A DNA stretch of 42,341 nucleotides from Longibaculum muris (GCF_004343035.1 NZ_SMCQ01000027.1:1-42341), one strand, 5' to 3'. Positions 32,252 through 42,182 are shown, counted from the first letter of the stretch. Made by a program: numbers and translations. The notes: a model not told the origin generated them from the letters alone.

Positions 32252-32927
32252 TTATACAGCATTACAAAAAACAAAAGAAGCTTGTCATGAAGAATTAGAT
32301 ATGATTGTGAATAAATATAATACTCATCATTTACAAACAATTTATCAATATATGAAAGTAGAAATGAAAAATCAAATGATTATATCAGTAATAGGAATGT
32401 TACTGATTACACTTGTCAGTTATTTTATGAATGATGCAACAACTGTATGTATTATGCTTTATTTTTTAGTTCTAGGAAGTCAGGCAATATTGGAATATAT
32501 GAAAAATCAAATTTATAGGGTTAAGGAACTTTTATCTGTTTCTTATATAAATGAAGGAAGAAGTTTTTTATATAAAAGTGTAGGTATAGCGATTTTGCAA
32601 CTAGGCATGTTTGGTTTTATATGCATATTGATACCATTTAATCAAATCACATTTATCAAAACTATTTTTTATGCTTTATTACCAGTTTATATATCACAAA
32701 TGTTATCATTACAATTTATGAAGTTCATAACAAATATTTTTGGTGTGTTAATGAGTTATTTTATGATTTATTTAAGTTTGATTTTTGTGATTGATTATTT
32801 AAATATTGTTTCGTATATATCAGTATCAACATGTTATATCGCTATAATAGTTATGGTTTTTATTTATATTGGAAATATCACATTCCTATATAAAGAAAAG
32901 AAAGGAAGAAATTTGATATGGAATTAA
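32241..32927 (+). CDS. Membrane protein in anti-sigma position
   Basis: I do not recognise a named family. The 228-residue protein has a soluble N-terminus of about 45 residues (charged, helical: ALQKTKEACHEELDMIVNK), then about six hydrophobic helices in pairs (about 48-80, 105-140 and 165-215). A cytosolic N-terminal helix followed by membrane helices is the layout of many ECF anti-sigma factors, and the gene directly overlaps the sigma gene and the ABC ATPase gene. No zinc-type HxxxCxxC motif is present; CHEEL carries only a single Cys-His pair. It could instead be a third transporter subunit. The anti-sigma role is inferred from position and topology. Confidence 0.65.
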   Translation: MNIDYTALQKTKEACHEELDMIVNKYNTHHLQTIYQYMKVEMKNQMIISVIGMLLITLVSYFMNDATTVCIMLYFLVLGSQAILEYMKNQIYRVKELLSVSYINEGRSFLYKSVGIAILQLGMFGFICILIPFNQITFIKTIFYALLPVYISQMLSLQFMKFITNIFGVLMSYFMIYLSLIFVIDYLNIVSYISVSTCYIAIIVMVFIYIGNITFLYKEKKGRNLIWN

Positions 32928-33790
32928 CATTAGAACACGTATCTAAAAAATATAAAGAAAATGATGTTGTTAAAGATGTGAATGTGTCTTTAAAGCCAGG
33001 GGTTCATGCATTGTTAGGTGCTAATGGAAGTGGTAAAACAACTTTGATGAGATTGATTTGTGGGCTTTTAAAGGGGGAGGGGTCAATTCATTTTGACGAT
33101 ATAGATGCTTCACTAGAATATGAAAACTTTGCTTCACATATTGGCTATATGCCACAAAATTTTGGCTATTATCCACATTATACACTTAAAGAATTTCTGG
33201 ATTATATGGCAATTGTAAAAAACTTAAATAAAGATTATAGTGAAAAAAGAATCTTAAGTTTAGTCAAAGAATTAGGTTTAGAGAATCAACTGAATAAGAA
33301 AATGAAAACTTTATCTGGGGGGATGTTGAGGAGAGTAGGAATTATTCAAGCGTTATTAAGTGAACCAGAGATTTTAATTCTTGATGAACCTACAGCTGGA
33401 TTAGATCCAAAAGAGCGTATTGTTTTTAGAAATCTCATTGCTTCTTTATCCCAATCTACAATTATTTTGTTGTCAACACATATTGTAAGTGATATTGAAA
33501 GTATTGCCGATGATATTCTGATTATGAAAGAAGGAGAGATTATTATGCATGGAATTTATGAAGATTTGATAAAAGTGATTAAAGGCAAGGTTTGGGAAGT
33601 ATTGGTTCCTAAGCAAGATGCTTCATCACTTATGAAAAGATATCGTGTTGTAAAAAATCATAATCAAAATAATGGAGTTTATATGAGAATTGTATCTGAT
33701 TTAAAACCACATGATGAAGCAATTGCGGTTATTCCTGATTTAGATGATTTATATTTATATTATTTTGTTGAGGAAGTTGCTTATGATTAG
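32918..33790 (+). CDS. ABC transporter ATP-binding protein of the ECF operon
   Basis: A 290-residue ATPase. Walker A is GANGSGKTT (about 33-41), Q-loop region IGYMPQNFGYYPHYT, signature LSGGMLRRVGI, Walker B LILDEPTAGLD and the switch His in LLSTHIVSD. A C-terminal extension of about 80 residues (from KVIKGKVWEV) is typical of YxlF-type and bacitracin-type ABC-2 exporters. The gene overlaps its neighbours by 10 nt on the left and 8 nt on the right. The order sigma, membrane protein, ATPase, permease recalls the sigY-yxlCDEFG operon of Bacillus subtilis. Substrate unknown; antimicrobial peptide export or resistance is plausible. Confidence 0.92.
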   Translation: MELTLEHVSKKYKENDVVKDVNVSLKPGVHALLGANGSGKTTLMRLICGLLKGEGSIHFDDIDASLEYENFASHIGYMPQNFGYYPHYTLKEFLDYMAIVKNLNKDYSEKRILSLVKELGLENQLNKKMKTLSGGMLRRVGIIQALLSEPEILILDEPTAGLDPKERIVFRNLIASLSQSTIILLSTHIVSDIESIADDILIMKEGEIIMHGIYEDLIKVIKGKVWEVLVPKQDASSLMKRYRVVKNHNQNNGVYMRIVSDLKPHDEAIAVIPDLDDLYLYYFVEEVAYD

Positions 33791-35243
33791 GTTAATAAAA
33801 AGTGAGTTTCAAAAGCTTTTAAAGGGAAAATTTATAAGACTATTTATATTGATAAGTATATTGGTAAGTATAGGGATTTGTTATAAAGTTTATTATGGAA
33901 GTGATAATTATAAAAATGTAGGCTATAATTTAACAAATCTTGAAGGAAAACAGTTAAGTGATCTTGAGTTTTGTAAAGCGAAAGATGCTGTTATGCATAG
34001 TTATTCAGGAGAATGGTCACAAGCAAAACAAAAACAAATTATTCAAGATTTAAAAAATGAATTGAAAAAATATCCAAGAGATCAAATAGATGAAAAAGCA
34101 ATGACTAAAGCTTATGGGAAGAATTGGAAGTATTATTTAGAAAAACAAAAAAAGACAGGACTATCTCAAAAGGATATTCAAGAAATAACTAATGAAATAG
34201 GTCAAAGTCCAGAATATTTGACACAAGAAGATGATACAATTGAATTAGAAACAATTTATACAAATGACTCAAAAAGAGAATATTTATCAGAATTATATAC
34301 TCATAATAAACATATACATCAAAGCATTGATAATAATATTGATACCAGTCATTTGATTTCATCAGAATGGAATACTTATTTATTGAATCCTCAATTAAAA
34401 AATGTTTGGGAAGTTGATTATTTAGCAAGTACACTTACACAAAATGAAAAACTAACAAAGGAAGAAACAACAAGTTTTCAGAAGTACTTAATGTCAGAAG
34501 TAGAATCGTTACCTCATCAATTTGAAAGTGGTTTACCTAATCAATTTATGCTTCAAGCTTTATCCATGGTTTATATTTTACCTATATTTGTTATTATGAT
34601 AGCATTAGCTAATATCTTTGCGATTGAAAGAGAATACCAAATGGATCAGATTATTTATCCTACTCAATCAAATCGTCATCGTATAACAATAGCAAAACTG
34701 ATAACAGGATATCTTTTCTCAATTGGATTAATCATCTTACAATTGATTATTGTTTATTTATTTGGAAGTCTTGCTTTTCCTATCCACGGTTGGAATTTTC
34801 TCGTTACAAGTATAGATTTCTTTAGTGTAATCCCAATTATTCCAACCACTTATTTAACACTTCTCATCTATGCAATTGTATTACCTCTATTTGGGGCAAT
34901 TGCAATGGCAACTCTTTCTATGGGATTATCCTATGTATTAAAAAAGAAATTTATAGTTATTATTCCTTTATTTATTCTTGTTATTGTAGGAATGTTTTTT
35001 CAAATGATTTACATTCCAAGTTTTATGAAAACATTCTTTGAATTTTGTCTACCTATAAATATGATACAATTCTATAATTATTTTTTAGAAAATAACATCT
35101 TAGGAATTGGTTCACCTTATATCATTAGTGAAGCATTTGTTATACCTATGAGATGGATTGTTATTGGATTATGGGGATTTATAACAATTTTAGTGATAAG
35201 TATTATATATAAACAATCCTATAAACAGTATATTCGTTATTGA
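33783..35243 (+). CDS. ABC-2-type permease with large extracytoplasmic domain
   Basis: A 486-residue permease. One helix at about 16-36 (FIRLFILISILVSIGICYKVYY) is followed by a hydrophilic, lysine-rich domain of about 220 residues (40-260). Five to six helices occupy 265-480. A helix, large outer loop, then helix bundle is the pattern of ABC-2 subunits that handle peptides or sense them outside. The N-terminal IRLIKSEFQKLLKGK is the usual amphipathic lead of ABC-2 permeases. ATG 33783 follows GAGGAAG and overlaps the ATPase gene by 8 nt; earlier in-frame starts lie deep in that gene. A clean terminator follows. Confidence 0.85.
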   Translation: MIRLIKSEFQKLLKGKFIRLFILISILVSIGICYKVYYGSDNYKNVGYNLTNLEGKQLSDLEFCKAKDAVMHSYSGEWSQAKQKQIIQDLKNELKKYPRDQIDEKAMTKAYGKNWKYYLEKQKKTGLSQKDIQEITNEIGQSPEYLTQEDDTIELETIYTNDSKREYLSELYTHNKHIHQSIDNNIDTSHLISSEWNTYLLNPQLKNVWEVDYLASTLTQNEKLTKEETTSFQKYLMSEVESLPHQFESGLPNQFMLQALSMVYILPIFVIMIALANIFAIEREYQMDQIIYPTQSNRHRITIAKLITGYLFSIGLIILQLIIVYLFGSLAFPIHGWNFLVTSIDFFSVIPIIPTTYLTLLIYAIVLPLFGAIAMATLSMGLSYVLKKKFIVIIPLFILVIVGMFFQMIYIPSFMKTFFEFCLPINMIQFYNYFLENNILGIGSPYIISEAFVIPMRWIVIGLWGFITILVISIIYKQSYKQYIRY

Positions 35244-35268
35244 AATAGCAAAAGTGCTATTTCTTTTT
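35242..35268 (+). terminator. Intrinsic terminator after the ECF-ABC operon
   Basis: GAAATAGC/GCTATTTC stem with AAAAGT loop and TTTTT. Confidence 0.88.
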
Positions 35269-35275
35269 ATTTATC

Positions 35276-35304
35276 TTGAAAGAGCAGGTTTTGTCGATTA
35301 TAAT
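35276..35304 (+). promoter_or_regulatory. Promoter of the small membrane protein gene
   Basis: TTGAAA (35276-35281), exactly 17 nt, TATAAT (35299-35304): near-consensus. Confidence 0.8.
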
Positions 35305-35328
35305 TAAATATCATGGAGGTCATTTGAT

Positions 35329-35712
35329 ATGAATAAAATTTTTGGAATAATTTTACCCTATATTATGCTTGCTTTTGTTGGAATTATAAATACTATTGAG
35401 TTTGAATATAAAGTTATTGTGGCTGCACTTATTTTAGGCTTTCTAATTGGAATTTGGTTTTATTGTTTACATAAGAGTGAAGGAACGGTAATGATGAAAT
35501 TAGGAATTATTTTTAGTCTTATCATTTTTGTTGTTGCACTTGTTTTAGGAATGTTGAATTTACATTTAGAAATGTTATCACAATTGTCATCAATGTTTGC
35601 TATGTTAATTGGTATGGAGTGTATGGGGTTATATATTGTTTCAAAAAATAAACCAAGATTAAATATGACTTATAAATATTCATATAGAAATAAAAGAAGA
35701 AGATATTTTTAA
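35329..35712 (+). CDS. Small four-helix membrane protein of unknown function
   Basis: A 127-residue protein with four predicted membrane helices (about 4-22, 28-47, 56-76 and 82-104) and a strongly basic tail rich in Lys, Arg and Tyr (YKYSYRNKRRRYF). I recognise no family. GGAGG lies 9 nt before the ATG. It has its own near-consensus promoter and a terminator on each side, so it is expressed alone and apparently without much regulation. The basic, aromatic tail would face the cytoplasm and could contact lipid head groups or nucleic acid; that is only inference. Confidence 0.7.
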   Translation: MNKIFGIILPYIMLAFVGIINTIEFEYKVIVAALILGFLIGIWFYCLHKSEGTVMMKLGIIFSLIIFVVALVLGMLNLHLEMLSQLSSMFAMLIGMECMGLYIVSKNKPRLNMTYKYSYRNKRRRYF

Positions 35713-35723
35713 TATAAGAAATG

Positions 35724-35756
35724 AAAAGGAGTAGATTTTAAAATTCTACTCCTTTT
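35724..35756. terminator. Bidirectional terminator between the small membrane gene and addA
   Basis: A 12-bp stem AAAAGGAGTAGA/TCTACTCCTTTT. The addA stop codon lies in the loop; A and T tracts serve both directions. Confidence 0.88.
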
Positions 35757-38700
35757 GCAATATTTAAATAATAAACAATCGCATGAATATCTTGCTGATA
35801 CATATCTTTTAAAACTTTTTGATAATAATTTAATTGAACTTGATGTTTTTGAATTAACGATTCATCACTATTTTTTATAGAGACACGATCTGTTTTATAA
35901 TCTAAAACATAAATTTCGTTTTGGTAGACAAAGACTAAGTCGAATATACCATGAATAATTTGCTTTCTTTCTTGGTCATTATATGAGAAAGCTTTTTCTT
36001 TGTAGACATGTTGAGCATTTTGAATCATGTGATAATAAGGACTATCAATAAAACCCTGTATTTTATCTTGATATTCTTCAAGAATTGTTTTCCCTTGTTC
36101 ATCAATCACTTCTTCATCGTATAATTGTTGAATCAGTGAAGGTATATCATCATTTTGAAATGATAAATAACTTAATAGGAGATGGACTAATGTTCCTTTA
36201 TCACTTGCTGCTATTTGTGTTGCTTCATCAGGTGATGTTAATGATAGATAGTGATCATCTTCTATTTTTTGTAATTGTGTTACAGCCATTGTAAGGGGCT
36301 CTTGTATGTCATAAGGATAAACATAATCACGATAATGAGATTGGATAGTGCCATCAATGACTTTGTTTTCATAAGTAACTTGTGGAATGGCTTGTTCAAT
36401 TTCATGATCTGTTGTAAGAGTTAATGAAAACATAGCATGTTCGGTTGAATCAAATGTCATATGTTTTTCAAAATGATATTTTTCTAATTGTTGCGCTTTT
36501 GGTTTTAAGGCTTCAATGTTTTGACACTGTTGTATAATCATTGGATGACGTAACACAGCTGATAATACCCAAGTTAAATAGTTGTTTGTTTTTCTTAGGC
36601 GATCATATAATAAAATATGTTGAGCATTTTCACGATGATATATATCAGGATCTTCGTTGACTAAAAGTTTCTCTTGGATTGCAGTGATTTCATCAATATT
36701 CTTTATAACACCAGTTAAAATGAGTTTTTGTGAAGCACGTGTTAATGCAACGTACAAAATACGCATTTCTTCATTCACTGATTCATCAAGTTGACGTCTT
36801 GCTATCATATTACGATAACAGTTTTCATATTCAACCGTTATATCTTCTATTTCATTAGTTGAGACTTTCACTCTTGGTTTCATTGCAATTCCAAGACGTT
36901 TATCAATCATAAGACGTTCTTTGCTATCTTGGGTATTAAATTGCTTATGCATGTTACAAACAAAAACAATAGGAAATTCTAGACCTTTGGATTTATGAAT
37001 TGTCATAAACTCGACGTAATTATCACTTCCTGAAGATGAATTGGCAGGAGCATAATCAGATGAGTTGCTCAAAGCCTCTATCAATTCATCAAGATAAGGT
37101 GCTTGTTCTTGGGTTTGTAAAATAATATCTAAGAATAATTCTAGATTTGCTTTTCTTTGAGCACCATTAATCATTTGAGCAACAAACAATGGGTAGTCTG
37201 TCACTTCATAAATTTTTTTCATCAATTCATAAGGAGAATGTGAATAACTATAGTTTCTTAGTTCTTCATAGACTTCTAAAAATTGAAGAATAGAAGGCTC
37301 ACTGGAAACTTTTAAACATTCATAAAGTGGCGATTCTTTATCATCCTGACGAAGCCTAGCAATTATATCTAAAGGAATACAAGAGATACTATAAGGTTGT
37401 CTAAGAATACTCAGTAAAGCAACATCATCATAAGGATTATTGATGGCTTTTAGAAAAGTCATCATATTTTCTATTTCATTAGAATTCATAAACCCTTGTG
37501 ATAAAACAATATGGTTAGGAATTTGATACAAGTCAAAGACTTTTTTGAAAGTTAAGAAAGAAACAGTTGAACGCATTAAAACAACCATATCTTTATAATC
37601 AACAGGTTTTTGATTAATTTTCATTTCATTTTTTAACTTCAATATCTTTTGCGCTACCATATGAGCTTCATACTGTTCTTTATCTAAAGAAGAAGCAGGA
37701 TTATAAATATCAATTAAAATTTCAGTTGTAAGATTTTCATCTTGAAAGAAACGTGCTCTTGCTTCTTCTTTACGACCATTTTCTTTCCCCATATAGTCAT
37801 AGTTTAAACGTGCGCTATCATCCAAATAGTATTCTAAACCACCAATCTCTTTATCCATAATTTGATTGAAAATATAGTTAATAGAATCTAAAACAACCTT
37901 AGAAGAACGATAATTAAAAACCAAATCAATTCTTCTTGTTTGACTCTTTTGGCAATCTTCATCAGTTAAAGAAAAGGTATCATATTTATCAGAAAAGATT
38001 TGTGGATCTGCTTGTCTAAAACGATAAATAGATTGTTTCATATCTCCTACCATAAATAAAGGGATATGTGGGTCTTGATAATTGGCGATTTTAAGTAATA
38101 AAGATTCCTGTATTTGATTCGTATCTTGATATTCATCAACCATAATTTCTTTTAAACGATGATATAAGATATTAATAATCCCATGTTCTGGTTCTAAAAG
38201 CTCATGAGCATATCTTTCAAGATCAGAGAAATCTAATTGATTGAGTTCTTTCTTTTTTGCCTGATAAGCCATTTGAAACTGATAAAGCAGTTTCCCTTTA
38301 GACAATAACATATCAATGGCTTCATAGCTTACCTTTAGTTTCTTTACGAAATCCTCTGGATTATCTTCTAAATAAGATTGAGCAGCTTTATTATAAGATG
38401 AGAAAATATCACCTTTCATCTTTGTAAAAGTTTTTTTGTATTCAGGTTCAATATCCTTCCAAGACATATTATATGATTTAGGTAATGGTGCTTTTACCAT
38501 TGAAACAAGCGTATCATATGTTAATTGTTGTTTAAAAATTTTGATTCGCTCATCTAAATAATCATAATAAGCTTCAAAAGGCACGGGTAAGACTTGATTC
38601 TTTTCAGTTTGTTCATCAGGTCTTTCATAGAAGTCAATTAAGTCATGTGTTTCACAATAATACTTTAATTCTATAAGTTTATTCATTGCTAGCACAGTTT

Positions 38701-39349
38701 CGTTATAAAAAATCTGTTGAAGATAGGAAAAGAGTGGCCAATCTTCTAATGATGATGAGAGGGTATCGTAATTTTGAGTTTTGATTGTATCAATAAAACT
38801 ATAAAAATTATCAATGGAGTGTGACATCTCATCAACTGATAAAAGTAAACTTTCAAATCCACTTAAAGAATAACCCGGAAAATATAATTCTAAGAATTGT
38901 TTAATTTCATCATTCTCAATCCATTTTTCTTCACATTCTTTTAAGACTTCTCTTTTAATAGCAGTTGGATCACTATTAATTTCAAAACCAGGCATAACAT
39001 TAACAAGATATCCATATTTCATTAGCAATAAGTTACAGAAACCATGGAAGTTCGTTATATAGGCGTGAGGAAGATGGAGAATTTGATTTTGAAGATGAGC
39101 TTTTAATTCTTCATCAATATCTGATGAGACAATCTCATTCAATTCTTCACTTAATCTTTGTTTCATTTCATTTCCTGCAGCTTGAGTAAAAGTTAAAACA
39201 AGAAAATCAAAGATTTCATAGCCTTCTTTGAGTAGTTCAACAATACGACTAACAAGAATCTTTGTTTTTCCGCTACCCGCCGGAGCACTAACAAGAATTG
39301 AGGAATGTCTTTGTTGAATCGCTTTTAATTGTCCTTCATTAAACGGCAT
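35738..39349 (-). CDS. addA: ATP-dependent helicase/nuclease subunit AddA
   Basis: A 1203-residue UvrD-type helicase fused to a RecB-like nuclease, the motor and one of the two nucleases of AddAB. The complex processes double-strand ends up to a Chi site and loads RecA. Walker A is APAGSGKT (about 22-29), LVLTFTQAAGNEMK is motif Ia, VDEYQDTNQIQ is motif II, GDMKQSIYRFRQADP motif III, FMTIHKSKGLEFPIVF motif V and LYVALTRASQKL motif VI. The C-terminal nuclease has HGIFDLVF and VLDYKTD. I start at 39349: AGGAGGTG is 6 nt upstream of that ATG, and a GTG three codons earlier is part of that site. It overlaps addB by 11 nt. Confidence 0.96.
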   Translation of the reverse strand: MPFNEGQLKAIQQRHSSILVSAPAGSGKTKILVSRIVELLKEGYEIFDFLVLTFTQAAGNEMKQRLSEELNEIVSSDIDEELKAHLQNQILHLPHAYITNFHGFCNLLLMKYGYLVNVMPGFEINSDPTAIKREVLKECEEKWIENDEIKQFLELYFPGYSLSGFESLLLSVDEMSHSIDNFYSFIDTIKTQNYDTLSSSLEDWPLFSYLQQIFYNETVLAMNKLIELKYYCETHDLIDFYERPDEQTEKNQVLPVPFEAYYDYLDERIKIFKQQLTYDTLVSMVKAPLPKSYNMSWKDIEPEYKKTFTKMKGDIFSSYNKAAQSYLEDNPEDFVKKLKVSYEAIDMLLSKGKLLYQFQMAYQAKKKELNQLDFSDLERYAHELLEPEHGIINILYHRLKEIMVDEYQDTNQIQESLLLKIANYQDPHIPLFMVGDMKQSIYRFRQADPQIFSDKYDTFSLTDEDCQKSQTRRIDLVFNYRSSKVVLDSINYIFNQIMDKEIGGLEYYLDDSARLNYDYMGKENGRKEEARARFFQDENLTTEILIDIYNPASSLDKEQYEAHMVAQKILKLKNEMKINQKPVDYKDMVVLMRSTVSFLTFKKVFDLYQIPNHIVLSQGFMNSNEIENMMTFLKAINNPYDDVALLSILRQPYSISCIPLDIIARLRQDDKESPLYECLKVSSEPSILQFLEVYEELRNYSYSHSPYELMKKIYEVTDYPLFVAQMINGAQRKANLELFLDIILQTQEQAPYLDELIEALSNSSDYAPANSSSGSDNYVEFMTIHKSKGLEFPIVFVCNMHKQFNTQDSKERLMIDKRLGIAMKPRVKVSTNEIEDITVEYENCYRNMIARRQLDESVNEEMRILYVALTRASQKLILTGVIKNIDEITAIQEKLLVNEDPDIYHRENAQHILLYDRLRKTNNYLTWVLSAVLRHPMIIQQCQNIEALKPKAQQLEKYHFEKHMTFDSTEHAMFSLTLTTDHEIEQAIPQVTYENKVIDGTIQSHYRDYVYPYDIQEPLTMAVTQLQKIEDDHYLSLTSPDEATQIAASDKGTLVHLLLSYLSFQNDDIPSLIQQLYDEEVIDEQGKTILEEYQDKIQGFIDSPYYHMIQNAQHVYKEKAFSYNDQERKQIIHGIFDLVFVYQNEIYVLDYKTDRVSIKNSDESLIQKHQVQLNYYQKVLKDMYQQDIHAIVYYLNIAKGVEF

Positions 39350-42029
39350 CTTCTTCACCTCCTAATATCTTTTTAACATCTAAAAATTCAACCAAGTGAT
39401 AGTCATTATAGAAAACATCAAAACTACAAACACTATGATATGGACAATAATGACAAGGATTGACTAAAGTATGTGTAGCATTTTGATCACTGCCTTTAGG
39501 ATCAATTGCAATATTTCCATTCAACATATTTTGATATAATTCATAAATATGTTTTTCTATTTCTTCTAGTAATTTTTCAAGTTGTAAAGAAGTCAATATT
39601 TGTCCTTTATATTCATTTCTTGATTTTACATAAGAAACATTAATAATATCTGAACGTCTATCAAAAGTTGGATCCATTGCCTGAATAACACTATGACTTT
39701 CATCATCAATCACATATCCACCATAACGATATTGTTTATAGAATTCTGATTCATCAATCGGCTCACTCATTGGTTGATTGATTGATAGAATACGTTTTTT
39801 AGTATTGAAATAAAGAACTGCCCCTGGATCTTTTTGATATAATTCTGTGACCATCTTTAAATACAATAACATCTGAATGTTAAAACCTTGCATAGCAAGA
39901 TTTAAATCAATATCTTTTGCGCTTGATTTATAATCAATAATCGAAACATAATTTTCATATTGATCAATACGATCAACAAATCCTTTAAAATGCATTCCTT
40001 GTATATCACTTTGAACTTTCTTTTCTTTGTCATGAACAGCAAAAGATGAAATGTTTAATTGTCTTTTTAGAACTGTTAAAGTGATTTTTAAGTCTTTTTT
40101 TAATTGTTCAATGAAGTATTGATTGACTTTTGATGTCGCAATCTTTTGAGATAGGACTTCATTTTCAGCTATATATTGATCAACCAGTTGTGAGATATCT
40201 TGCTGATCGTTAATATTGATTGATAAGACATAGTGGACAAGACTTCCTAACTCATTAGGCATCAATTGTTGTTCTTTTAAAGGATAAATGCCTAAACCAT
40301 ATTGAATAAAGTAAAGAAAAGGACATTTGTTGTAAGTTTCAATTTGACTCACTGATAATGTTGGACTATAAAGATTCGCAACAATATTTTGAGATAAGGT
40401 AACAGGTTGATTTTTTGAAGATTTATAATCATGAATATGATGATTTAAAATTGTCTTGTTTTGATCTAAACCACCCATTAAATAATAATCATCTAATGAT
40501 AAAAATTGATTTGTCATAAATGGCTTGAGATGAAACATGTCATTTAATTGTTTATAGAGCGAAGAAGGTAAACGTGCTTCTCCTGATAAGGTTTGAAGGG
40601 CATATGAAAAAGTCATGCTATAAGATGGTTGTAAGAACGCTTTAAGAATGTCATTATGATGAACCCCTAATTGTTCTGTTGTAGAAAGTGGGGTAGGAAT
40701 TTGGTGCTTTCTCAACAACTCAATATCTTCATCTAAAAGCAAAGATGTATCTTTTATTAAATGTGGAAAAATTGTTTCATTCATTCCTAAAAAGAAGATA
40801 TGTTTTGGTTGACTAAGTGAAAGTTTATCAATTGTACAAACTTCAACATGATCTTTATAAAGATTGAGTTCTTGAGTTTGCTTTGGATATGTTGATTTAA
40901 AGAAATCGATAAATTCATGAGGTGTTATTGTTTCGTGATAATCTAATATTTGCTTAAGATAATCTTGATATGTTGCATCAAGTTCTTCTAATAAAAGATT
41001 TTTTGCAATCTCATGAAAAGTTGTCTGAGTTGATGCTTGTAAAGCTTTAAGAATCTTTTGGTAACTATAATCATATTGTGTTAAATGTGTTTGGGGTAAA
41101 GAATGAGGAATATGTAATTGTTCTAGAGCATCAATTAAATCGTTCACATAACTACTATCTGGATAAATAATCACAAAATCTTGAAAACGTAATCCTTCAT
41201 CAACAACTTTTTGATAAAGACTATAAACAACACGTTTGATTTCTTGTTTAGGTGTTGAAGCAGTCAATGTATAGTAAGGGTGGTCCTCTTGGCAAGGTGT
41301 TGTAGATTGTAAAAATAAGGATTGTGTTAAATAAGTAGGTTGATCAATTTCCATTGCATCTTTACAGAAAAGATGATAAGGCATATTGAAAATTCTTTGA
41401 TCATTATGATAAGTGTAACTCATTATTATCTCATGATTTTGAGCTAGACGCTTGATAATATTTTGTCTTTTGTTTTCATAAAGATGATCTCCATCAATAT
41501 AAATATGCATTTTTTCTAATGGTGAAAAATCAATACAGTCAAAGAAACTTTCTAATGTTATATGGGTATATTGATTAAGACATGATAAAAGCGAATGATA
41601 AAGATGGGCAAAATCTTTTAATTTTATACTTTCAAATTCATCTTCTTGATAAAATGTTTGATTGATATCAAAATCTTTGATTAAAGGAATAAATTCTTGA
41701 ATTAAGGGGTAAGGTGTAGCACTTTCAAAACAATGAAAAGATTCATTTTTTAAAATATTTCTTAAATGATAAGTTAATTCTACAGTACTAGCAATATGAT
41801 GTTTAGTAAGATGTAAATTAATTTGTAGTTGTTTTAAAAATTGATTCCAAGTTATAACTTCAATATTAACAAGATAATGTGTGTATTGAAAAAAGCGTTG
41901 TTCAACAACTCTTGGATTATCACAGATAATTATATATTTTTCAAAAGGATGTAATTTTGCATTTTCACAGCATTCTTTTATCATAATTTCCCATTTTTGG
42001 TAATGATTGAGGCCCTTAATTATTTTCAT
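39339..42029 (-). CDS. addB: AddAB subunit B (RecB-family nuclease with Fe-S cluster)
   Basis: An 896-residue partner of AddA, shorter than the roughly 1150 residues of Bacillus AddB. Helicase-like remnants occupy the first two thirds, for example IFFLGMNETIFP (about 410). The C-terminal nuclease has GFVDRIDQYENYVSIIDYKSS. Its iron-sulfur cluster cysteines are in TYNKCPFLYF and CHYCPYHSVC. The N-terminal region reads MKIIKGLNHYQKWEIM where Bacillus AddB has a GxxGSGK loop, so no Walker A is visible. That fits a purely structural, Chi-scanning role for the helicase part. AGGAGG precedes the ATG; an extended -10 lies at 42055-42063. Confidence 0.93.
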   Translation of the reverse strand: MKIIKGLNHYQKWEIMIKECCENAKLHPFEKYIIICDNPRVVEQRFFQYTHYLVNIEVITWNQFLKQLQINLHLTKHHIASTVELTYHLRNILKNESFHCFESATPYPLIQEFIPLIKDFDINQTFYQEDEFESIKLKDFAHLYHSLLSCLNQYTHITLESFFDCIDFSPLEKMHIYIDGDHLYENKRQNIIKRLAQNHEIIMSYTYHNDQRIFNMPYHLFCKDAMEIDQPTYLTQSLFLQSTTPCQEDHPYYTLTASTPKQEIKRVVYSLYQKVVDEGLRFQDFVIIYPDSSYVNDLIDALEQLHIPHSLPQTHLTQYDYSYQKILKALQASTQTTFHEIAKNLLLEELDATYQDYLKQILDYHETITPHEFIDFFKSTYPKQTQELNLYKDHVEVCTIDKLSLSQPKHIFFLGMNETIFPHLIKDTSLLLDEDIELLRKHQIPTPLSTTEQLGVHHNDILKAFLQPSYSMTFSYALQTLSGEARLPSSLYKQLNDMFHLKPFMTNQFLSLDDYYLMGGLDQNKTILNHHIHDYKSSKNQPVTLSQNIVANLYSPTLSVSQIETYNKCPFLYFIQYGLGIYPLKEQQLMPNELGSLVHYVLSININDQQDISQLVDQYIAENEVLSQKIATSKVNQYFIEQLKKDLKITLTVLKRQLNISSFAVHDKEKKVQSDIQGMHFKGFVDRIDQYENYVSIIDYKSSAKDIDLNLAMQGFNIQMLLYLKMVTELYQKDPGAVLYFNTKKRILSINQPMSEPIDESEFYKQYRYGGYVIDDESHSVIQAMDPTFDRRSDIINVSYVKSRNEYKGQILTSLQLEKLLEEIEKHIYELYQNMLNGNIAIDPKGSDQNATHTLVNPCHYCPYHSVCSFDVFYNDYHLVEFLDVKKILGGEEDAV

Positions 42030-42054
42030 ATCTTTTCCTCCTTAAACATCAAAG

Positions 42055-42063
42055 ATTATATCA
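42055..42063 (-). promoter_or_regulatory. Extended -10 promoter of addBA
   Basis: On the minus strand TGA-TATAAT; no clear -35. It is followed by a short leader and AGGAGG. Confidence 0.55.
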
Positions 42064-42182
42064 TAATTGTTTAAATTTTCCGAATTTTAAAATCATATTT
42101 TTTTAAATAAAAGTGTTTATCAAAGTACTGTCAATCAATTTATTCAAGGCATTCATAATGAATTTTTATAAATAGAGATATA

